The notes under the pieces: model-generated
Told to the model about the DNA's origin: nothing
Seen by the model: only the letters and a program-made list of their open reading frames with translations
Databases searched by the model: none
Part shown: piece by piece, positions 19,500 to 26,671 of the stretch
Layout: the number at the start of each line of letters is the position of its first letter
Numbering within the stretch: position 1 is the stretch's first letter
Program-made: the position numbers and the translations under genes
Assembly (NCBI GenBank): GCA_020248905.1
Contig: JADCGR010000029.1
Coordinates: 1-63,935, forward strand
Reading direction: 5' to 3'
From: Curvibacter sp.
Lineage (GTDB): Bacteria > Pseudomonadota > Gammaproteobacteria > Burkholderiales > Burkholderiaceae_C
DNA: 63,935 bases

Positions 19500-20003
19500 A
19501 TGAAAAAACTCAACCAAGGCTTCACGCTGATTGAACTGGTGATCGTGATCGCCATCATCGCCATCCTCGCGGCCTTCGCGCTGCCGCGTTATGTGGCCTT
19601 GCAGTCGGACGCTCGCGCCGCAAAGCTGCAAGCCGCCGCCGGGAGCGTCAAGTCCGCTGCCGCCCTGGTAAAGGCCATTTGCACCACGCAGACCGCGACG
19701 GGTGCGACGAGCTCCCTGCTCGCAGGCGGCTGTAACGTCGCAGCGGGTGGGACGGTCGGCGTCGTGATGGACGGCCAGGACGTCCTGACCGGTTTTGCCT
19801 ATCCCACCGCAGCTGCAGCGGGTATCCAGGTTGCAGCGCAACTTCTGGCGAACGAGGGCTACACCCTGACCTTCGCGGGCAACGTGATGACGGTCCAGGT
19901 GACGGGTGCGCCGACGCCGGCTAACTGCCAGTTCACCTACACGTGGGTGCCTGTGCTCAACGGCGCTCCGATCGTCTCGGCCCCGGTCATCACCGGCTGC
20001 TGA
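19500..20003 (+). CDS. Type IV pilin-like / pseudopilin protein
   Basis: 167 aa from ATG 19500. The prepilin leader is textbook: MKKLNQG cut before FTLIELVIVIAIIAILAAFA, with Glu5 of the mature protein. The variable domain has two cysteine pairs (CTTQ...GGCN and NCQFTYT...TGC at the very end), the last resembling the D-loop of major pilins and MSHA-type pilins. No other pilus assembly gene is nearby, so it depends on machinery elsewhere. A TTGGAG ribosome site precedes the start. It could equally be a type II secretion-like pseudopilin. Confidence 0.85.
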   Translation: MKKLNQGFTLIELVIVIAIIAILAAFALPRYVALQSDARAAKLQAAAGSVKSAAALVKAICTTQTATGATSSLLAGGCNVAAGGTVGVVMDGQDVLTGFAYPTAAAAGIQVAAQLLANEGYTLTFAGNVMTVQVTGAPTPANCQFTYTWVPVLNGAPIVSAPVITGC

Positions 20004-20045
20004 AGCTTCCCGACCGCCTGTGAGGGGCTGGTCAAGGCGGGCACA

Positions 20046-20810
20046 ATGCCTGTCATGACCCGCCCCTTCTTTTTTCCCCCCGTCGTTTCTCCCGGTGCAC
20101 TGGACACCAGCTTGCAGGGCCAGGGCCATGCGGTGCTCGATGCGGCGGCAGTAGCCCAGCTCAGCGGCTGCAGCGCCGCCGAGCTGCTGGCGCTGGGGCC
20201 TTACTGGGACGCGCTGCCGCCTGACGCCTTCCTCAAGGACGGTGGGCGCTACCGGCGCCGCCGCCACTCGTGCTTTGTTCTGGAGGGCGATTCGCTCGCG
20301 CAGGTGCCGCACCGGCCGCACTGGCAGCCGCTGGAATACAACGCGCTGCACGGCGGCATGCAGCGTCTCTTCGAACCAATGGACCCAGCCATGGTGGCGC
20401 GGCCGGCCTGGGGCCGCCTGCTGCGCTGGCTGGGGCGCACGGCCAGCGCGCTCAAGGGCGCGCAGCGCTGGTACATCGAGGCCCATCCTTTGCGCATCGA
20501 CACCACCGACGGCATCGGCCGGCCCACACCCGAGGGGGCGCATCGAGACGGCGTGGACCTGGTGGCGGTGTTCCTTGTGCAGCGGCGCGGTGTGAAGGGC
20601 GGCGAGACGCGCGTGTTCCAGGCCACCGGACCTTCGGGCCAGCGGTTCACGCTCAGTGAACCCTGGTCGGTGCTGCTGCTCGACGATGCGCGCGTGATCC
20701 ATGAGACCACGCCCATCCAGCCGGTGGAGGCGCTGGCCTGCCGCGATACCCTGGTGGTCACGCTGCGCGCGGGCGCGTTCCAGGGCGAGGGTGCCGCAGC
20801 AGCCGCCTGA
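20046..20810 (+). CDS. 2OG-Fe(II) dioxygenase family protein
   Basis: 254 aa. The iron site motif His-x-Asp is likely HRDGVDLVAVFLV (His and Asp around residues 163-166) with a distal His in DARVIHETTPI and an Arg in ACRDTLVV. EAHPLRIDT is a further family landmark. Proteins of this 2OG-Fe dioxygenase family are of unknown substrate, some near biofilm or amino-acid hydroxylation genes. Stands alone downstream of the pilin gene. ATG 20046 or ATG 20058 (MTRPFFFPP) may be used. Confidence 0.8.
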   Translation: MPVMTRPFFFPPVVSPGALDTSLQGQGHAVLDAAAVAQLSGCSAAELLALGPYWDALPPDAFLKDGGRYRRRRHSCFVLEGDSLAQVPHRPHWQPLEYNALHGGMQRLFEPMDPAMVARPAWGRLLRWLGRTASALKGAQRWYIEAHPLRIDTTDGIGRPTPEGAHRDGVDLVAVFLVQRRGVKGGETRVFQATGPSGQRFTLSEPWSVLLLDDARVIHETTPIQPVEALACRDTLVVTLRAGAFQGEGAAAAA

Positions 20811-20834
20811 GGGCGCAGACCCGGGACGGCGGCC

Positions 20835-21281
20835 TTAGCTCGCCGGTTTGGGCGCCGTCAGCTCGGCCAGCTGCTTGCGCAGGGCCTTCTCTTCGGTAAA
20901 GCGCTTGGTCGCATCGCGGACCACGGCCAGCGAGCCCAGCATCTCCCCAGCCTCGTTGCGCACCATCTCAAAGCTCATGTCGATGTAGATGGACTCTTCG
21001 GTCTTGTGCAGCGAGCGCGTGATCATGGAGGTACGACCCGGCTTGACGCCGCCGCGCGCGACGGCCTGATGGAAACCGTCCCAGTGCGCCTTGCGCATGC
21101 GCTCGGGAATGATCATGTCCATGCTCTGGCCGATGGCCTCGTCGGCGGACCAGCCAAAAACCTTTTCCGCACCCGCGTTCCAGACGCGGACGATCCCGTC
21201 GAGGTCGCAGAAGATCACGGCCTCCGGCATGCTGCGCAGGATCTGGAGAGCGGTGGATTCGAGACTGAGGGGGGCAGACAT
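20835..21281 (-). CDS. PAS-domain protein without output domain
   Basis: 148 aa from ATG 21281. One PAS fold covers nearly the whole length: MPEAVIFCDLDGIVRVWN, GWSADEAIGQSMDMIIPERM, then a PAC part VRNEAGEMLGSLAVVRDATK. It ends in a short charged helix. No kinase, GGDEF or DNA-binding domain follows, so it would signal through a partner. A frame extension upstream to 21359 has no PAS character and was dropped. Confidence 0.82.
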   Translation of the reverse strand: MSAPLSLESTALQILRSMPEAVIFCDLDGIVRVWNAGAEKVFGWSADEAIGQSMDMIIPERMRKAHWDGFHQAVARGGVKPGRTSMITRSLHKTEESIYIDMSFEMVRNEAGEMLGSLAVVRDATKRFTEEKALRKQLAELTAPKPAS

Positions 21282-21445
21282 AGGACAGGGGGTAGCGGTC
21301 AACGGGGCCTTAGCGTAGCCGAAAGCGGCGCAGCGCCGCTCCGTGGGCGCCAGAACCACGCGTCTGGGCAGTGTCTTTCAGCAGCTTGCGGAAGTCCTCG
21401 CTTACCGTGCGCGCCCAGCGGTTGCCCGCAGGTTACGATGCCCCC

Positions 21446-21646
21446 ATGGACACACCCAAGTTGCGCGTCGGCCGGGCCATCACCCCCGACGAGTTTGAGC
21501 TGCTGGAAGACGAGCAGCTGCTGCGCCTCATCCCCAAGGCCTACCGTGAGTACTTCCCGGGCAAGGACTTCTGCGCCGACGGTCACTTCTATCTGCATGA
21601 CGGCACGGCCTGGAGTTTCTACAAGGGCGGCTTGCTGGACGAATAA
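21446..21646 (+). CDS. Hypothetical protein, 66 aa
   Basis: Small acidic protein (MDTPKLRVGRAITPDEFELL) with many aromatic residues in its second half (YREYFPGKDF, GHFYLHDGTAWSFYKGG). No family recognised. It lies 18 bp before the 3-methyladenine glycosylase gene on the same strand. Regular codon use and the tight spacing make it likely to be real. Confidence 0.6.
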   Translation: MDTPKLRVGRAITPDEFELLEDEQLLRLIPKAYREYFPGKDFCADGHFYLHDGTAWSFYKGGLLDE

Positions 21647-21664
21647 GACCCTCGCCTCCAGCCC

Positions 21665-22288
21665 ATGCCACAGGATGACACGATGAGCGTGCTCTGGACC
21701 GCCGCGGACGGCCACCCGCGATGCCACTGGTGCAGTGCCACGGCCGAGTACCTGGCCTATCACGACGAGGAATGGGGCCAGCCGGTGGCGGACGACCGGC
21801 GTCTCTTCGAGAAACTGTGTCTGGAGGGTTTCCAGTCGGGTTTGAGCTGGCGCACGATCCTCGCCAAGCGCGAGAACTTCCGGGCCGCTTTCCAAGGCTT
21901 TGATGTCGGGCGGGTGGCGCGTTACACCGCGCGTGACGTGCAGCGCCTGATGGGTGACGCCGGCATCGTGCGGCACCGCGGCAAGATCGAGGCGGTGGTG
22001 AACAATGCGCAGCGCGCCGTCGAGCTGGTGGCGCAGGAGGGCTCGCTCGCCGCCTTCCTTTGGCGCTTCGAGCCCGATCCGTCCGCCGAAGGCGCGGTGC
22101 AGACCCGATCGACCTCGCCCGAATCGGTGGCCCTGTCCAAAGAGCTCAAACAGCGCGGCTGGAAGTTCGTCGGTCCCACCACCGTCTACGCCTTCATGCA
22201 ATCCATGGGTATGGTCAACGACCACCTGCCGGGCTGCGTGTTGCGCGAGAGGGTGGCGCGGGCACGGCTGGCCTTCCGGCGCCCCTGA
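21665..22288 (+). CDS. tag: DNA-3-methyladenine glycosylase I
   Basis: 207 aa from ATG 21665; ATG 21683 (MSVLWTAADG) may be the real start. Tag excises 3-methyladenine from alkylated DNA. Landmarks: RCHWCSATAEYLAYHDEEWG holding a zinc Cys and the aromatic base pocket, LCLEGFQSGLSWRTILAKRE with the catalytic Glu region, GDAGIVRHRGKIEAVVNNA (helix-hairpin-helix) and KFVGPTTVYAFMQSMGMVND. The C-terminal His/Cys of the zinc site (NDHLPGCVL) are present. Confidence 0.94.
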   Translation: MPQDDTMSVLWTAADGHPRCHWCSATAEYLAYHDEEWGQPVADDRRLFEKLCLEGFQSGLSWRTILAKRENFRAAFQGFDVGRVARYTARDVQRLMGDAGIVRHRGKIEAVVNNAQRAVELVAQEGSLAAFLWRFEPDPSAEGAVQTRSTSPESVALSKELKQRGWKFVGPTTVYAFMQSMGMVNDHLPGCVLRERVARARLAFRRP

Positions 22289-22369
22289 CGTCGGTCGAGG
22301 GGCTTCGACAGACGCGGCCCGAATGGAGTATGTCGTGAGTGATGAACACATCAAACAGGAGTACCGACC

Positions 22370-22810
22370 ATGAGCTCCCAAACCGTCCAGCTACACCGCG
22401 TGCTGCGCGCGCCGCCCGAGCGCGTCTACCGCGCCTTCCTCGCTCCAGACGCCATGGCCAAGTGGCTGCCGCCGCACGGCTTTACAGGCCGGGTGCACGA
22501 GATCGACGCGCGTGTGGGCGGGCGCTACCGCATGTCCTTTACCGATCTGGTGAACGGGCACAGCCACACCTTCGGCGGTGAGTACCTTGAGCTGGTTCCC
22601 GGCGAGCGCATCGTGCACACCGATCGCTTCGATGATTCCGGCTTGGTGGGCGCGATGCGCACCACCATCACGCTGCGCCCCGTGCCCAGTGGCACGGAGT
22701 TGCAGGTCGTGCAGGAGGGCATCCCGGCGCCGATTGCGCTCGATGGCTGCCACGTAGGCTGGGGCCAGTCCCTCCAGCTGCTGGCCCTGCTGGTCGAGAC
22801 CACGCCATGA
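22370..22810 (+). CDS. SRPBCC / AHSA1-type domain protein
   Basis: 146 aa, START-like helix-grip fold: LHRVLRAPPERVYRAFLAPD, MAKWLPPHGFTGRV, GGEYLELVPGERIVHT and a final long helix. Members bind hydrophobic ligands or act as Hsp90-type co-factors; function here is unknown. It overlaps the thioesterase gene by four bases (ATGA), forming a translationally coupled pair, and an AGGAG site precedes ATG 22370. Confidence 0.85.
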   Translation: MSSQTVQLHRVLRAPPERVYRAFLAPDAMAKWLPPHGFTGRVHEIDARVGGRYRMSFTDLVNGHSHTFGGEYLELVPGERIVHTDRFDDSGLVGAMRTTITLRPVPSGTELQVVQEGIPAPIALDGCHVGWGQSLQLLALLVETTP

Positions 22811-23226
22811 TCAGCGCCGAGCACTTCAATCAGCGCGGCGCGGCCATGATGCCCGGCCACCTGGGCATCGTGATCACGGGCGTGGTGGATGGTGAGGTAC
22901 GCGCCGAGATGCCGGTGCGAACGGAGGTCATGGCGCCCAACGGCTTCCTGCATGCAGGCAGCATCGTGACGCTGGCCGACACCTGCGCCGGCTATGGCTG
23001 CCTGCGCAGCCTGCCCGAAGGCGCCAGCGGTTTCACCACGGTGGAGCTCAAGTCCAACCATCTGGGCACAGCGCGCGACGGCACGGTGCTGTGTGTGGCG
23101 CGCGCTGTGCACAGCGCGCGCACCACTCAGGTCTGGGACGCGACGGTGACACACCGCGAGAGCGGCAAGAGGCTGGCGCTGTTTCGTTGCACGCAGATGC
23201 TGCTTTACCCGAAGACTGGAACTTGA
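22807..23226 (+). CDS. PaaI-family hotdog thioesterase
   Basis: 139 aa hotdog fold: MPGHLGIVITGVVDGEVRAE, then NGFLHAGSIVTLADTCAGYG, which carries the usual HG-like turn (here HAG) and the acidic residue on the central helix, and FTTVELKSNHLGTARDG. Such proteins hydrolyse acyl-CoA thioesters, often aromatic ones. The gene is overlapped at both ends, by the SRPBCC gene and the DUF429 gene. Confidence 0.87.
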   Translation: MISAEHFNQRGAAMMPGHLGIVITGVVDGEVRAEMPVRTEVMAPNGFLHAGSIVTLADTCAGYGCLRSLPEGASGFTTVELKSNHLGTARDGTVLCVARAVHSARTTQVWDATVTHRESGKRLALFRCTQMLLYPKTGT

Positions 23227-23933
23227 GCCCCGAGCTGCCCACCGTGGGAGTGGACGGCTGTCCGGCCGGCTGGTACGCCGTGCACCGTACCGGCACGGGC
23301 CAGACGGTCGAGGGCCGGGTCTGCGCGCACTTTGCGGATTTGCTGGCAGCCCGGTCTTCTCAGAGTTGCTTGGCGGTGGACATCCCGATCGGACTCAGCG
23401 AACGCGGTGAGCGGACCTGTGATTTGGCAGCCCGCCAGCTACTGGGCAAGCGGGCGAGCTCGGTGTTTACGGCGCCGCTGCGCGGCGTCCTGGGCGCACA
23501 CGATCATGCCCAGGCCTCGGCGCTGCGGCGGGGCATCGAAGGCAAGGGCATGTCGATCCAGGCCTGGAACATCGTGCGTAAGGTGGCCGAGGTCGATCAG
23601 GCCTTGCGCGCCTCGCCCGCATGGGCCGCCCGCGTGCATGAGGTGCATCCCGAGGTCTGCTTCCTGCGGATGAACGGCGGCCAGCCTCTGGCTCACGGCA
23701 AGAAGACGGCCGCCGGGCGTGCGCTGCGAATGGCGCTGCTGCAAGCGCCCTTCCCCGGTCAGGCCGAGCGCCTGCTGGACGAGCACCCGCGCCGCACGGT
23801 GCAGGCCGATGACGTGCTCGATGCCCTGGCCTGCCTGTGGACCGCGCAGCGCCTCGTGCAGGGCCGGGCGCTCAGCCTGCCGGACCCCCCGCCACATGAT
23901 GCGTTCGGCCTGCGTATGGCGATCCACGCTTGA
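23223..23933 (+). CDS. DUF429 family protein (predicted nuclease fold)
   Basis: About 236 aa. I place the start at TTG 23223, overlapping the thioesterase stop (TTGA); GTG 23244 is an alternative, as no ATG is available before the conserved VGVDGCPAGWYAV. Conserved acidic residues of this RNase H-like family are visible: VGVDGCPAGW, CLAVDIPIGL, HEVHPEVCFLRMNGG and VQADDVLDALACLW. These four acids are arranged as in metal-dependent nucleases, but no activity is established for the family. Third gene of the 22370 operon. Confidence 0.78.
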   Translation: MSPELPTVGVDGCPAGWYAVHRTGTGQTVEGRVCAHFADLLAARSSQSCLAVDIPIGLSERGERTCDLAARQLLGKRASSVFTAPLRGVLGAHDHAQASALRRGIEGKGMSIQAWNIVRKVAEVDQALRASPAWAARVHEVHPEVCFLRMNGGQPLAHGKKTAAGRALRMALLQAPFPGQAERLLDEHPRRTVQADDVLDALACLWTAQRLVQGRALSLPDPPPHDAFGLRMAIHA

Positions 23934-24047
23934 GGCCGCGCCCCAGCCACGGCCGGCCAACGCGCAGTGCTGCCCGAGCGACTGCGGTCCAGTACGCGGA
24001 GTGTCCTGAAACGCCAGGCCGCAGCACCGATGGTGGCCGCGTGGTCA

Positions 24048-24773
24048 TCAGCGCCGCGCTGCAGCCTCGTACACGCAGCGCAGCCCGATGTACACCGCGT
24101 AGAAGTCGGCCGATTTCCAGGCGTCGACCGATGCGCTCATCTGGGACGCGGGATACCACCAGGAGCCGCCCAGGGTGGGACGCTCGTCGCCCCGCACATC
24201 GGCACCCCATTCCCACACATTGGCGCCCATGTCGTGCAGGCCGTTGACGCCGGCGCGGGTCGCGCCCGCGGGAGCGGCGCGCGGCCAGGGGTCGGGCTCG
24301 CTCGTGTTGGCGCCATCAGGCGTCTCGCCCGTGGGCCAGGGGTAGGTACGTCCGCGCACCCAGGGAGCGGGCGGGTTGCGGCGAAGTTCTGTATAGGCTG
24401 CGCGCCGCCACTCGGCCGCAGAGGGCAGGCGGCCGCCTGCCCAGCGACAGTAGGCTGCGGCCTCGGCCTGGGTGAGGTGCACGGCGGGAAGGTGCGGACT
24501 GGAAGGCTCCGTGCCCTCGGGGCGCTGCCACGTCCAGCCAGGGCGGCGCTGCCAGCCACCCACGTACTCGAAGCCGCCTCCCTCGCGCTCGGCGCGGGTG
24601 ACCGTGCCGACGGCGGCCACGTAGCGGGCGAACTGGGCAATGGTGACCTCGGTGCGGTCGATCTCCAGTCCCGCCACATCGTCAAGGCGCACGCGCTCGC
24701 CGACCTGGGCCTGCGCCGTGAAGGCCAGCAGGGACGATGTGAGGAGCCGCCCCAGCCGGTACAGAGGTTTCAC
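24048..24773 (-). CDS. Formylglycine-generating-enzyme (SUMF1) fold protein, exported
   Basis: 241 aa from GTG 24773, start set by the four-base overlap with the DCC gene (GTGA) and by the signal peptide that follows (VKPLYRLGRLLTSSLLAFTA, cut after AQA). The FGE/SUMF1 fold is clear: IDRTEVTIAQFARYVAA, PAVHLTQAEAAAYCRWAGGR, LPSAAEWRRAA, GLHDMGANVWEWG and LGGSWWY. The two copper-binding cysteines of true FGE would lie after GGSW, but YPASQMSAS is found there, so it is unlikely to make formylglycine and is probably a structural or binding member. Confidence 0.86.
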   Translation of the reverse strand: MKPLYRLGRLLTSSLLAFTAQAQVGERVRLDDVAGLEIDRTEVTIAQFARYVAAVGTVTRAEREGGGFEYVGGWQRRPGWTWQRPEGTEPSSPHLPAVHLTQAEAAAYCRWAGGRLPSAAEWRRAAYTELRRNPPAPWVRGRTYPWPTGETPDGANTSEPDPWPRAAPAGATRAGVNGLHDMGANVWEWGADVRGDERPTLGGSWWYPASQMSASVDAWKSADFYAVYIGLRCVYEAAARR

Positions 24774-25171
24774 GTTGCGGTGTCCTTCGCGCGGGCGAGC
24801 GCCCAACGCTGCAGGTGCGGGCGCAGGGGCAGGAAGGCACGATAGGCCAGCTCCAGCAGCCACACCACGGGCGGCGTGCCAGCCAGCCAACCCAGCACGC
24901 GCCAGCCGCCACCAAGACCGCGCCACAGTCGCGCGAAGCCGGCGGCGCCGCTGTAAAGGCGGCCCTGCGCGTCACGCACATGGAAGCGGCGCATGGCGGC
25001 ATCGCAGGACAGGTCGGGGCCGGTCGGGGCGCCGGCGCTGATGTCATGCCAGGCCAACGCTGCGGCGCCGCGCAGGCCCTGGTAGAACGCAATCTCGCGA
25101 AGGCACAGCGGGCAGCCGCCGTCATAGTAGACCGTGAGTTCGGGTGCAGGGCTGGTGTTCATACGCCGCAT
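24770..25171 (-). CDS. DCC-family thiol-disulfide oxidoreductase-like protein (DUF393)
   Basis: 133 aa; ATG 25171 or ATG 25162 (MNTSPAPELTV) possible, with no clear ribosome site for either. N-terminal thioredoxin-like motif YYDGGCPLCLREIAFY, the DxxC..C signature that names the family, and the family landmarks FARLWRGLGGGWRVLGWL and PLRPHLQRWALAR. Redox activity is assumed from the CxxC, not proven. Coupled to the exported SUMF1-fold protein. Confidence 0.87.
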   Translation of the reverse strand: MRRMNTSPAPELTVYYDGGCPLCLREIAFYQGLRGAAALAWHDISAGAPTGPDLSCDAAMRRFHVRDAQGRLYSGAAGFARLWRGLGGGWRVLGWLAGTPPVVWLLELAYRAFLPLRPHLQRWALARAKDTAT

Positions 25172-25255
25172 CATGCCGCGTCCGGTGCGGCCTTGCCCGT
25201 TTGGGGCTGATGCCCTTCGACGCAAGCGGTCTGCACACCGCTCCGATCCCTGGGT

Positions 25256-26011
25256 CTAGCTGCGCACGTCGGCCACGGCATCGGCGCCGAAGTCGGGCCG
25301 CTGCAAAAAAGCCAGCACCTTGCGCGACGCAGCATCGGGGCTGTCGAGCTGTCCGCCGTTCTTGAGCTGCTCGAAGCGCGCACGGTCGGGAAAGGCCGCA
25401 GCGTCGGCGCTGCGCAGCTGGTCCTGCATCGCCGTGTCAATCACGCCGGGTGCCAGCGCGCAGACGCGTGCGCCCTGGGGTTTGAGCGCCTCTTCAAGGG
25501 CGAGGCAGCGCGTGGCATGATCCAGACCAGCCTTGGCCGCGCAGTAGACGGCCTGCGAGGCCATGGCGCGGCGGCCCAGGCCCGAGGAGATGTTGAGTAC
25601 CCTGCGCGGCACGCCCCAGTTTTGGGTGGCGGCAAGAAAGGCGGCGCTGAGCGCCAGCGGGGTCTCCAGGTTCACGTGCAGGGCCTGGGCTATGTCCGCA
25701 GCAGCCAGGGCCGAAAGCGGGGCGATCGCCGGGATGACGCCGGCGTTGTTGATGAGCGTGGCGCTGGCGTGGTTGCGCTGCGGCGTGTGCAGCCAGGCGC
25801 GCAGGCGCGCGGCTGCCGCGCCGCTGTCGGCCAGGTCCAGCGGCCACTGTTCCAGTGTTGCCCCTGCAGCCTGTGCCAGCGCGGTCAGCGCTTTGTTGAC
25901 CCGGCGTGAGATACACAGCAGGCTGTGGTCGGGTGCAAGCAGTTGCTGCGCCATGGCTAGGCCCAGGCCGCGCGAGGCGCCTGTCAGGATGTAGAGATGG
26001 GTGGGCTTAAT
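25256..26011 (-). CDS. SDR-family oxidoreductase with apparent ATT start codon
   Basis: 251 aa if it begins at ATT 26011. The first ATG in frame is at 25954, but that would remove the cofactor loop TGASRGLGLAMA, which lies between ATT and ATG. There is no ATG, GTG or TTG upstream before the in-frame stop at 26024-26026. A very good GAGAGGAA ribosome site is placed seven bases before the ATT. Remaining SDR motifs: NNAGVIPAI, the catalytic Ser in NISSGLG and YCAAKAGLDHA. Resembles sepiapterin reductase/YueD-type SDRs. The rluA-type gene ends 12 bp upstream, in the same frame. Confidence 0.8.
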   Translation of the reverse strand: MKPTHLYILTGASRGLGLAMAQQLLAPDHSLLCISRRVNKALTALAQAAGATLEQWPLDLADSGAAAARLRAWLHTPQRNHASATLINNAGVIPAIAPLSALAAADIAQALHVNLETPLALSAAFLAATQNWGVPRRVLNISSGLGRRAMASQAVYCAAKAGLDHATRCLALEEALKPQGARVCALAPGVIDTAMQDQLRSADAAAFPDRARFEQLKNGGQLDSPDAASRKVLAFLQRPDFGADAVADVRS

Positions 26012-26023
26012 GGTGTGTTCCTC

Positions 26024-26671
26024 TCAGAAAGGGGGCGCGCTGTACCAGTGCAGCGCCGCGCCGCTGGCCGGATGCGTCAGGGCCAGTTCGGTCGCATGCA
26101 GCAGCAGGCGCGCGCTGCGGGCCTGCGTGGCTTCGTCTGCGTAGAGTGCATCACCGAGCATGGGATGGCCAATGTGTTGCAGGTGCACGCGTAGCTGGTG
26201 CGTGCGACCGGTGACGGGTTCGAGCTCCAGGCGCGTCTGCGGCCGGCCCTGGGCATCGTGCTCGCGCGCCAGAACGCGCCAGCGCGTAAGGCTGGGCTTG
26301 CCCTCGGGCGTGATCTTCTGCCGGGGCCTTTGGCGCCAGTCGGTCAGCAGAGGCTGCGCGATCTCGCCGATGTCGTGCGCCGGATGACCCGCCACGATGG
26401 CAATGTAGCGCTTGCGTACGCCGCGCGAGGCGAAGGCCATGCTCAGCGCGCGCTGCATGGCCGCGCCGCGCGCCATGAGCAGCAGGCCCGAGGTGGCCAT
26501 GTCAAGCCGGTGCACGATCAGGGCATCGGGCCACCGGGACTGCGCGCGGGCGCTGGCACAGTCCTGCTTGTCGGCGCCACGGCCGGGGACCGAGAGCAGG
26601 CCAGCGGGCTTGTCCAGCAAGAGCAGGGCAGCGTCTGCGTGCAGGCAGACCAGGTCAGCGCTTGGTGTCAC
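26024..26671 (-). CDS. RluA-family RNA pseudouridine synthase
   Basis: 215 aa, short for the family because no S4 domain is present, as in RluA itself. Motifs: LLLLDKPAGLLSVPGRG, the catalytic HRLDMATSGLLLMARG with Asp, KRYIAIVAGHP, and GRTHQLRVHLQHIGHPMLGD. It isomerises uridines in 23S rRNA and/or tRNA. Its start region overlaps the end of the histidine kinase gene by 17 bp, so the two are likely co-transcribed. Confidence 0.9.
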   Translation of the reverse strand: MTPSADLVCLHADAALLLLDKPAGLLSVPGRGADKQDCASARAQSRWPDALIVHRLDMATSGLLLMARGAAMQRALSMAFASRGVRKRYIAIVAGHPAHDIGEIAQPLLTDWRQRPRQKITPEGKPSLTRWRVLAREHDAQGRPQTRLELEPVTGRTHQLRVHLQHIGHPMLGDALYADEATQARSARLLLHATELALTHPASGAALHWYSAPPF

